Shown one piece after another: positions 51,201-62,576 of a stretch of 64,000 nt of DNA. Source of the stretch: Rotaria sordida (Eukaryota > Rotifera > Eurotatoria > Philodinida > Philodinidae); contig CAJNOL010000570.1 in the NCBI GenBank assembly GCA_905250125.1, positions 59,153 to 123,152 of the forward strand, read 5' to 3'. Made by a program: the position numbers and the translations under genes. A model generated the notes under the pieces. It saw only the letters and a list, made by a program, of their open reading frames with translations. It had not been told where the DNA came from and ran no database searches. The stretch's first letter is position 1. Each line of letters opens with the position of its first letter.

Positions 51201-53152
51201 TCAACATCAGGTAAATCAATACCACGTGCAACAATATCTGTACATAAAAGAATTGTTGTTGTTGTTGTTGATATTTCGGAACGAAATTGTTCAATAACAT
51301 GTAAACGTTTATTACGTAATTTTCGATGTATAGAATAAATGTTTGTTGATGTTGATAAACGAAAAAGATATTTAAGTATACTTCCAAAATATTGTACACA
51401 AGCACATGTAGAAAAAAATATCATTATTTTAGCTGGACGTTGTTCATTTATAAAATGAATTAATTGACTTAATTTTTCATTTGGTTCACAAATCTAATTA
51501 AAAATAAACAAAGAAAAGAATAGGATCTTCTTTTTTTTTTTGTTCTCATTATTATTATTATTATTATATTGTAAAAACAAAAGAATTAATTACCATATAA
51601 AAATTTTTTAATGTTGATGGTGTACGTTGATCAGCACCTGAACCTGTTTGTTTAACAGTTATTCGTACAGGATTTCGAAGACCAGCACGAATTAATTTTT
51701 CTAATTCATCGGTTTGAGTTGCAGAAAATAAACCGGTTCGTCTTTGTTTAGGAAGAGCATCGAAAATAGTATTTAGACTAGAAGAAAAAAAACCATATAA
51801 ATTTTAACGTATACAAACATCATAAAGTAAAACTATTAGATAAGATATTCATACAGTAAAACCTACCTATAGTGGACATCCTTCGGACTTTTCAAAAGTG
51901 TCAACTATAGGGAGTACGATAATAGGATGTAGGGCACCTTGTTGCTTCTCTTTTTGATTAATGCTTTTTTTTGGTACTTTTATTCGACTTGAGACAAAGT
52001 CAGAGAATTTCAATGATATTATTTTGTTTTTAGTAAATTAAATCTGTCGGACAGTTTTTCATATTAGTTCTTCTTCGAATCGACGATATCCTATACACTA
52101 ATTAATAAGTCATATCACAGCGTGTGGGTACCGCAGTGTCGATAATCTGTAGAAATTCAGCTTCGACACGATGCTCTCTTTTTCTTGTATGATGGTAGAA
52201 AATCGACGTCAATACAATATTGCTCTTATATCCGTTTCGCCTAATGATTTAGCACAACGGACGTCTTCCTTCTTCTGTGAGTCAAACGTCTAATTGATTA
52301 AGAAAAATTGCCATCATGACATCTTCTCTAAGTTCATACACACTGTCCGCTGGAGTATTGCACGACTACTCGATATGTTCATACCGGGAGGTTTTACTGT
52401 AATATCAATTTGAGTTTTTTTTGTTCTAATTTTAGGAATAACTTTACTATTAATGTACTTTTACCTAGTTAAAAATCCCAAATCTAATAAACGATCAGCT
52501 TCATCCAAAATGAGTATTTCCTAATAAAGAAAAACAAAAATTCAATTTCGCTATAATTAATTAATTTTGTACAAAACTTACAAGACTTTTAAGATTTGAT
52601 ATAAGATTAAATGAATTATTTTTTGTTTTAAGTAATTCTTCAAAACGACCTGGTGTTGCAATAACAATTGTACCACCATTATTTTGAAATTGTTTTATAT
52701 CATATTCATGTTTAGTACCACCAACAAATAGAATACATGAAAAATGTTTTTGATCATCAAATGATTGAATAAATTCATTTGTTATATCAAATGTTTGTTG
52801 AGCTAATTCACGTGTTGGTGATATAATTAATGAATGTATATGATATTTATCAAAATTATTTTCATTTGTATATTTTTTTAAAAGCATTTCAAGTATTGGT
52901 ACAACAAATGCAAGTGTTTTTCCACTACCAGTTACAGCTTCAACACAAACATCTTTATGTTGAAGAAAAAGTGGAATTGTTATAGCCTAGATTGAATAAT
53001 ATATATATTTCTGTTCTTTTGTTTTTTTGGCTTTATTAAACTACCTGTACGGGTGTCATTTTATTGAAATTTTTTCCTTTTAAAAATTTTAAAATTTTTG
53101 GATTTAATGTTTGTAACCAACGATCAGTAAATGTTTCATTATTTTTACTCAT
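48290..53152 (-). CDS. DDX55: DEAD-box RNA helicase DDX55 (Spb4)
   Basis: Ten exons on the minus strand: 53152-53045, 52986-52582, 52520-52465, 51777-51594, 51493-51150, 51103-50918, 49600-49376, 49308-49236, 49165-48977, 48367-48290. They encode 615 residues (human 600). Spb4/DDX55 is a nucleolar ATPase needed for 60S subunit assembly. Motifs: Q motif [17 protein letters not shown] (53-60); Ia [16 protein letters not shown] (177-180); SAT (208-210); ARGID (340-344); HRCGRTAR (365-372). After the core come [30 protein letters not shown] and [13 protein letters not shown], the Spb4-specific extension, then a basic coiled tail and an acidic end. An acceptor-like TTTTAG lies just upstream of the ATG. 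Introns 3, 6 and 9 each contain a foldback insertion. The stop of NDUFS8 is 175 bp upstream. Confidence 0.95.
48543..48895. repeat. Foldback element in DDX55 intron 9
   Basis: A near-complete palindrome of 353 bp. The outer ends are CATTGAGTTACTTCGAA and its inverse TTCGAAGTAACTCAATG. The centre is TTGACTAGAAAAAAAGTAA facing TTACTTATTTTTCTAGTCAA. It has almost no loop. It lies wholly inside the intron 48368-48976, away from both splice sites. Confidence 0.85.
49667..50786. repeat. Large foldback element in DDX55 intron 6
   Basis: Inverted arms of about 220-240 bp (49667-49890 and about 50550-50786) flank a centre of about 660 bp. Arm words: TTTTAGACTTATATTGAATT versus AATTCAATATAAGTCTAAAA, and CTATCCTGTCAGTCTCG versus CGAGACTGACAAGATAG. 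No transposase is readable in the centre. It fills most of the 1.3-kb intron 6. Confidence 0.8.
51854..52399. repeat. Pogo-like MITE in DDX55 intron 3
   Basis: 546 bp flanked on both sides by TA, starting CAGTAAAACCTACC and ending GGAGGTTTTACTG. TA duplication with CAGT ends fits pogo/Tigger-like Tc1-mariner elements. The left end carries an inner inverted word (CTATAGTGGACA versus TGTCAACTATAGG). There is no transposase frame. Confidence 0.85.
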
Positions 53153-53326
53153 TGTTGTGTTCTTATTAGATTAAATCTAAAATAGGATCATAATATGCTA
53201 GGATATAGTCTTATTTTTTTTTAATTTAATGGTTACTACGTTGTTTATGGTTGGACAAATGTAGATTCATTTATACACAAAACAAAAAAACAAAAGAAGA
53301 AAAAAAATTCTGTCTGTAATAAATTT

Positions 53327-55036
<1,710 letters not shown>

Positions 55037-55753
55037 GATTTATTTTTTTAAATAAAATCCTTTTTTTTCTTTCTAATAATAATAAAATAAACCAACAAAC
55101 AAACTCAATCGAGTATCAATTGTAATTATATATAATCTATGATTGTGGCGCCCTCTTATATTAAAAACAAATTTTTCATAGTAAAATTAATTAAAACTTT
55201 TAATCAATACAAATATTCTTTTTTAAAAAATCTTGAAATGAATTTAATAAATTATTTATTTTTATTTTATAATAATCTATCATTGGTTAAGTATCTCAAA
55301 ACAGAAAGAGAATGAAAAGAAACATAGAATCAATGACGTCATATATACTATGCTTTGCATTGCTTATGATATTGTAACATACGCTTTTTCTCATTGAGAA
55401 AGGTATAAATCTGAAAGCAAAACTAAAGCGTACATAAAAAATTCTTTTTCTTTCTATTAAAAAAATTAAATTGAGACAAGGAAAATCTAATTAAAGAGAT
55501 TCTTTCTTTTTCAAATAAACTAATCTTTATTATCATTCAATGATTTTTTCCTAATTCTCAAAAAACTAAAACCAAAAAAGAAATTCAAGAGAATCATTTC
55601 AATTTTTAAAAAAGTAAACCTCAAAAGATGACTCATCAAATTAACTAGTCTAGGAACATATCGGTCAGCTGTAATAATAATGACTCACACATTGATGTTT
55701 TGTTTTGTTTTTTTTTTTTTGAAGTAAACAAAAATAAACAACAAGTCAGGGTG
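55037..55753. promoter_or_regulatory. Shared divergent promoter region, NDUFS8 and CECR2
   Basis: 717 bp between two divergent start codons, so both promoters must lie here. It contains one perfect CRE palindrome, TGACGTCA, at 55334-55341. Near the CECR2 side there is a long T tract (about 55702-55720) ending in GAAG, which may be an acceptor. No TATA box is assigned, because the region is too A/T-rich to judge. Confidence 0.55.
55334..55341. promoter_or_regulatory. Perfect CRE palindrome
   Basis: TGACGTCA, the full cAMP-response element bound by CREB/ATF bZIP factors. It sits about 300 bp from the NDUFS8 ATG and about 410 bp from the CECR2 ATG. Its position between divergent genes is suggestive, but an 8-bp match can occur by chance; another copy lies in the decayed gene near 7950. 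Confidence 0.4.
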
Positions 55754-58700
55754 ATGTCATCGGAATGGCCCGATACACAATTGTCAAATATACAAAAAAG
55801 TGAGTAAATAAAATATGTCAAATTTTGTTTTTTTTTTATTTTGTTTTAAATTTTTTAGCTTTACAAAATAGTTGGCAAATTCCATATATATCTTTATATG
55901 CTCGAATTTTTTGTGATGCTTTTCAACTCTTCGATTTTCATCAGGAGGTTAGTTATAAAATACTAAATATAAGTAATTAAGATTTTTTGTTTTTTTTTTC
56001 ATTCAAGGAATTGGAAGATGCTTTATTATCTGATAATCCAGATGAAATTCATCCATTTCTTCAAGAACTTCTCATATCATTACTTTCCGGATTGACACGT
56101 TTGCATGTCAAGTTAGTTATCAAAAAGATTAAAATGAAAAAATAATTAATTTTTTTTTTCTTTCTATATTTAGTTCGAGTAATATGTTTATGATGTTAAG
56201 TAATGTACTTAAACGATCTGATTTAACAATTGTTTCATCTATACCATCATCTATTATGACAATATCTGATGATACAATATCAACAATAGATTGGCAAGAA
56301 ATGGGAATATTTGAAAAAGTTACTGTACTTCGTGCTTTATGCGATGCAAGACTTGATCGACCAGATATTGAACAAGTTACTGAAGTAAGAAAAATTCGAA
56401 AGAAAATTTTTCATGTTGAAAATTTTCTTTTGTAGACTATGTCAGCTGATTCAATTCGTTTTGAACCATTTGGAGAAGATTCACGTGGAAATAAATTATG
56501 GTATTTTGGTGATACTCGTCTTTATTGTGATTCATCAAAGAAACATACTGAGTAAATGAACGATTCTTTTTTATTATTATATAATAAGAGTATTTTACTA
56601 TATAAAACTACAATTTATTTACACATGAATGCATTTTACTCTTGCATAGTAAGGTGTCGGTAATTCTAAATTTGAGTGAAACTTTTTTTTTTGTCATAGT
56701 TAGATAGAGCTCGTCGACTTACCTATAAAAATAGTATAGTTAAAAGTAATTTTCATTCAATTTCGATCTTTATACTCCTTACTGTGTTCTTTTCGAACAG
56801 TCTGACCTGTGTTTTCCCAAGGTCAAAATTTGTTTCATATATTGAGTATGTTATTCGATGTAGACGTTTGTGCTGATATCTGTTTCCGTCGGAATTGAAT
56901 TTCTAATGGTCAAAATCATAGAATATAAACTTAGATTTATGACTTTTTTTTGCTATCATATATCGAAGAAATCGATTTTCTCAATAATCAAACAGTGTTT
57001 TTCAAAAAGCGCCCAGAATATTTTTCCTAATTATACAACGAGTAAAATCAACAAAAAAAAAACTTGAATAAATATTAAAACTACCAAGACTTGATGCTTT
57101 TGATGTATTACAATTATTATAGACTTTTCTAATTTTCTCAAGTTTTACTACAAAAACATCGTTCATAGTTGTCCAAAGCGACATTTTCTATACATAACCC
57201 GACAAGCTCTATCCAACTATGACAAAAAAAAGTTTTGTTCAAATTTCGAATTACCGACACTTTACTCCTCATCAAGTATTCACTAACTCCGTTTTTGTAT
57301 CACTTGAGTGATCAAGGATAACATTTGACTTAGACTATAGCAGTAGTCTAAAACACAACATATGTGGAGATTGATAAAATGTCTGTAATGAAGACGATTA
57401 CTAGTAATTCAAATTAGTCTCTCATCTATAATTCATTTCTAACTTTGATTTATTACACATTATCAGACTCGAAGATGAAATACCGATATAAAAGTGATCA
57501 TTCGATATGAGAAATTTTTCTAGAAAGAAAAAAACACACTCTTTACTTGATTGAATAGTTAATTTCTTTTTTTTTTGTTTTTGAATATTTAGAACATCAA
57601 CGTGGGAATGTGTATGTCGTACATTAGATGAATGGAATATATTTATTGAGAATTTTCGTAAATTATGTTCAAAAAAAAATTCAAGTCTTAAAGATCGTAA
57701 ATTATTAGAACGTTTAATTACTTTATATACTGAATTACCTGATATATATGCACGTAAAGAACGTGATAGACAACGTCGTTGGACATCTTATGAACCTAAA
57801 CGCTCATCGACACGTCTTGAAGCTAAACGACAAAAACGTCTTGAATTAGAAGAAATAACACAAGAACAAAAAGTACGACATGAAAAATTTCTTGAATTTA
57901 AACGACGACAAGAAGAAATTATTGCTAAAGAAAAAGAACGTTTAGAACGTAATGAACGTGTTAAACGACGAGAAGGTATAATAGAAACAAGAATTTTTTT
58001 TTTTAGATATTTAATAAATATTTATATTTCGTTTTTTAGAACGTGCAGATCGTATTCGACGTCGTGCTGCTGTTGGATCATTAACAGGCATTGTTGATGG
58101 TTCAGAGCATTCAGAAAATAGCAATGCATCATCAACATTATATGATGAAACTAGTAATCCAATTGATACCAGTGATATACATCAAAAAGGTAAAAAAAAA
58201 AAAGAATGATTATTTCATATTTTCTATTTCGAAAAACTTTTTTTTTATTTATTTTTAGTTTTGACTTTATTAAGAACAAATGAGAACAGTTGGCCATTTC
58301 TTGAACCTGTTACTGAAGAACTAGCACCTAATTATTTCTCAATTATAGAAGTAAGAATAGAAATTCAAAAAAAAAAAAAATTTTTTTTAATCTATAATAA
58401 TTTTTCGCTTTTCTGATCATGCGTTCTAGAATTCTCGAAGGAGTTTTAATGTAGCCAATTGCTTTTTTTTTTCTTGTTCAAAAGATCATATTTTGAAGGG
58501 ATCTTTTCTCTTTCCGAAGTTTCTGAAAAACGACTCATCCAAAATAGTTGACACTTTCAAGATAGATAGGTCTCGATGAATAGAGGAAAAGTTGTTTTAT
58601 ACGTCGAATTTTCAAATACTTTCTTCTAGAGAATATATCTGAATCGCAACGGCTAAAAATCGTCCCACTTTCTCAGATACAAATACTAGACACTGTTTCG

Positions 58701-60364
58701 GATGCCTACAGTTTTTTTTATCTCCTTCCTTTCATATAAAAAGATCAAAATACTGAGCGTATCTCCTAAAATATATGTTGTGTTTTTTTTTGCACTATAG
58801 CTTTTTCTTGTAAAATCAACGATGCAATATTTTTCAAAACAAGAAAAAGAGTGGAAACCTCAAACAGTGTCCAATGCTTGTAGGAAAAGTTTCAGTTCGA
58901 TCGAACGTATTATGTTAAAGAAACGAGCGCGACACAAGACTTGTTTCGTGTAAAAATTGATTTCGAAAAACAATTTTTTCTGTATATGTATCAGGACTTT
59001 TTTTCTCCGACTAAAGGAATCGAGAAATGGTCGTGTTAGAGATCCATGATCGATGCTCTCAGCATTTTTAGAAATTATCATTAAGAGAATTTTGCATACA
59101 AAGAATAATTGCAGTGCAAGTTATTCTGCTAGGGACTTCGAGAATTGAGTTTAATAAAAGTACTAACTAATAATGAAGAGCTCTCATTTATATGGCATTT
59201 GACAAAGGACACTTCCAAGTTATACTAAAAATCGAAAAATTTCTGATTTTAATATTCACAAAGAAGAAGGAGAGTCTGCTTAATTATGAAATATATTTTC
59301 TTTTTTAAATTCTTATTTAGAAACCAATGGATCTATCGACAATACAACAAAAAATAACTAATAAAGTTTATGTTAATAATTCAGCTGAATTTAATCAAGA
59401 TATTGAATTAATGGTTGCTAATTGTGAACAGTATAATGGCAAACGAAGCAGTAAGAAAATATAATTTAATCTATTTTCTTTTTTTGTGTTTATTTCTTTT
59501 TTTAATTTAGTTTTGGGTCGATTAGCTAATCGTTTTCATCGTTATTTTAAAGAATGTTGGACTGAATGTCAACCAATAACACCACAATTAGATGATGATA
59601 TTGACGATATAAATCATCATCGTGATAATCCACTTAAAAGACGTTTACATGAATCAACATCAACACCAATAACACGAGATAAAAATAATAATACAAGACC
59701 AAGAAAAAATTATCGACAATTAGCTGGATTAAGTGATGATGATAATGATGATGATGAAGCTGAATATATACCAATACCAAGTTCAAAACGCGTAAATTAT
59801 TTATAACAAAAAAGACAAAAAAAAAAAAAAAGAAATTCATTTTTCTAGGCTCGTCATTCAACTACATCTGTACCAATATATATAACAATTGATCCAAATT
59901 CTCCAGAATTTATTGTCTATCATGATCATTCATATTTTATACGTCATGAATCAATAAATTCATCAACAGATAATATACCTCGACGTAAATCATCAATATC
60001 AAATACAAAATCAATTATAAATATTCAAACTTCAACAGAACATCACCATCACCAACAACAACAAACTTGTTTACCTTCTGTTCAAGTTCTTAATCGTTTA
60101 CTTCTTGAACATCAACAAAAAATGAAAAATTCTTCATCAGATTCATCGATTAATCCTTCAACATCATCAACGAATACTATTGATTTTAGTGCTATTTTAC
60201 GAGCACTCTTAGCTAAACAAGGTCATCGTATAACAACAACTACGACTGAAAAAAATGTTAATAATAATACAGAAAATACTCTTTACTCATCATCACCTTC
60301 ATCATTACAACCTGTTATGAATTCTCAATTACAATCTGATTCATCATCAACGGCTGCATCATAA
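55754..60364 (+). CDS. CECR2: CECR2-type bromodomain chromatin-remodelling subunit
   Basis: Eleven exons: 55754-55799, 55859-55947, 56008-56111, 56174-56384, 56436-56551, 57593-57975, 58040-58189, 58259-58350, 59321-59450, 59511-59791, 59849-60364. They encode 705 residues (human about 1480). CECR2 partners with ISWI ATPases (SNF2H/L) in the CERF remodeller. Blocks: SWQIPYISLYARIFCDAFQL, then ELEDALLSDNPDEIHPF and EKVTVLRALCDARLD, a DDT-like module; DSIRFEPFGEDSRGNKLWYF; TSTWECVCRTLDEWNIFIEN; a long charged coiled coil rich in Glu/Arg; the bromodomain from about residue 367, SWPFLEPVTEELAPNYFSII, EKPMDLSTIQQKI, ending at NCEQYNG, whose Asn is the acetyl-lysine contact. The C-terminal about 200 residues are low-complexity and much shorter than in vertebrates. 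Introns 5 and 8 are long and carry repeats. Confidence 0.92.
56648..57266. repeat. Inverted-repeat MITE in CECR2 intron 5
   Basis: About 620 bp with about 65-bp inverted ends. The left end reads AGTAAGGTGTCGGTAATTC and the right end is the inverse AATTACCGACACTTTACT. Farther in, GTCATAGTTAGATAGAGCT faces AGCTCTATCCAACTATGAC. The centre has no recognisable protein. No target duplication could be fixed. Confidence 0.8.
58490..59010. repeat. Dispersed intronic repeat, copy 2
   Basis: Lies in CECR2 intron 8 (58351-59320). It shares ordered blocks with the SNX6 intron 4 segment: GATAGGTCTCGATGAATAGA, CTAGACACTGTTTCGGATG, AAAGTTTCAGTTCGATCGAA. It also holds an inner inverted word (AGACACTGTTT and AAACAGTGTCC). 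No coding function is seen; the edges are approximate. Confidence 0.6.
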
Positions 60365-60866
60365 TAAATTTTTTTTAAATAGTAAAACAGTTAGAAGAAA
60401 AAGAAAAAATATTCTAATTCTCATTTTTTTTTGTCTTATTATTATTATTATTATTTTGTACAAAAGTTTGGACTATGCGCCGCAAATAAAAACAAAAAAA
60501 AACTAAACCCTTCTGAGTATGTTTCTTCCGCTTATGTTTCTTTTTGTTTCTTTTCATTGTATGTTTCGATCTTTGTATGTTTGTATGTATTGTTTTGATG
60601 CTAATGAAACGAAACATAAACTGTACAACAAACGAATAAAATCTAATAACTAAATGCAATAATATTTAAAATTGAAATATTGTATAAATACTTTTCTTTA
60701 TCGGTTTTTTTTCGTACCGGTTAAAATAATCATAATAAAAAAAATCAAGCAAGCAACTACAAAACATGTATGAAAACAAGAGTACAACTAGAACCGCACA
60801 TACAAAGAAAAATTGAATTCGCTTGTTTTTTGTTTTTGATCAAAAAAAAAATATTCATAATAAATT
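60365..60866. other. Convergent 3' region between CECR2 and the LIM gene
   Basis: A/T-rich sequence holding the 3' ends of two facing genes, with a short ATT run (about 60438-60455). Nothing else was recognised. Confidence 0.55.
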
Positions 60867-62576
60867 TTAATTATCAAAATCATCGTCATCGTATTGAATA
60901 TTTTTTTGTCGAGCACCAGTAATTAATGAATCTATTGCTGAATATTTTTTACCAGTAGATGGAGATACATTTCCAGTAATATTTGTTTTTGATACAAAAT
61001 CATTTAGAGCCGATGAGTGTCGATCAGTATTTTGTGGTGATGGTGAACGTTGATCATTGAAATTTGAAGTTGATGTAGCATTTCTATATTTACTTTCATA
61101 CGATGATGATGATGAACGATAATAATCTCCCGTTGTAACTGGATTGTCAGAAACAACAGTATGTATTGTATTGTCACTCGAAGGTTGTCGATTGTATTTA
61201 TTATAGTTGTCAGTATTGGTGTATGAATGAGAATAATCGTCTATAGCAAAAGAAGATTTGATTTATAAAAAAAAAACCCAGTAAAATAAAGAATTAATTT
61301 TACCTGTAAAACCAGGTTGTCGTTCACGACTACTTTGTCGTTGAAAAGAATCATTCGATGCTACCGATGGACTTCGACTTCTTCGATTATCTCTTGTCGG
61401 TTCTGTTGATATTTCAAATTTGTCAATCTTTGAATCCGATCGTTTAGTACTTGAAATAATAGGTACATCAACAATGTTTGATGTTCCACTACCATAAGAC
61501 AATCTTTCACCTTCATGTATATATTTACTTCTATCATTTTCACCCATATAAGTCGATCGATGACGATCACTAGTTGTATTTGATTCAATAGGTTTTTCTA
61601 TTCTTGTTGGACTACTTGGTCTTTGATATTTTGTATCAACCATAGTATCATTACGTTGTGGATATCTTCGTAAAAATTCCTCATTTTGTCTTGTAGTATT
61701 ATGTTCATCTCGAAGGGTACGTTCATTTGAAGTAGCTCGTTGTCGTGCTTGTTGATATGATACATTTGGTGAATCAAGATCATTACCATAAGATGAACGA
61801 CGTGTAGTACGATGTTCATGTGTTGTTGATTTTTCAGTAGACATTGCTACACCACTAACCAAACCATGAGGACCAAATTGTTTTTTATAACATGATTGAC
61901 AATAAATTTCACCTTTATGTTCAGCTAATGTTGTTGCATCTAATTTTCTTTTACATGCATAACAACTAAAACAACTTGAATGAAATGCCTAAATAAATTA
62001 ATCATTATATATAATATATTTAATAATTAATTGAAATACGAACTCGGCCAGCTCCAACTTTTTTCTCTGCTAAATAAACAGTTTTCGAACATCGAGCACA
62101 TTTATCAGCACCACCACCATATTGTGGCGTGCCTCCTGTTTGTTGTGTTGGTTGATTTGATCGATTTGGATGAGGATTATTTAATGAATTAATATGATGT
62201 CCAATACCTGTTGTTGGCAATTTACGTGTTCCTTTCGGACTACCAGTAATACTACGACGCATAATAAAAAGAGAAATTGAATGCAATGCAATGAAAAAAA
62301 AAATGTTTGCTGTATTGACTCAAAGGTATGGACTTATATTCTACTATTTAAGCTACTCGTCAAATGTAAAAAAGAAAAAGGGCTCCTCCTAGATCGATTA
62401 ACATTATATTTTTATGTCTATTGATCTAATTTATAGCATTCAATAGAGAAAAATCAACAAAAAAAGTAAAATAGACTTGTTGATACTTACTCTGCTACAT
62501 ATTCTGAATAGTTGACACGATACGCTGATGAAGAACTGTTACTATTAGTTGACGTTCTTGGAGATGGTGAGGACAT
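60867..62576 (-). CDS. Single-LIM-domain protein with long polar tail
   Basis: Four exons on the minus strand: 62576-62491, 62251-62044, 61988-61304, 61240-60867. They encode 450 residues. One complete LIM zinc-finger pair: Cys80, Cys83, His101, Cys104, then Cys107, Cys110, Cys128, Cys131, with the exact C-x2-C-x17-H-x2-C-x2-C-x2-C-x17-C-x2-C spacing. The sequence around it (DKCARCSKTVYLAEKKVGAG, then FHSSCFSCYACKRKLDATTL) is of the CRIP/CSRP type, which act at actin structures or in nuclei. The N-terminal about 77 residues are Ser/Asn/Gly-rich. The about 310-residue tail is Ser/Arg/Thr/Asn-rich and probably disordered, with an acidic end (QYDDDDFDN). CRIP proteins normally have only a short tail, so the architecture is unusual. 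No closer family was recognised. Confidence 0.85.
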
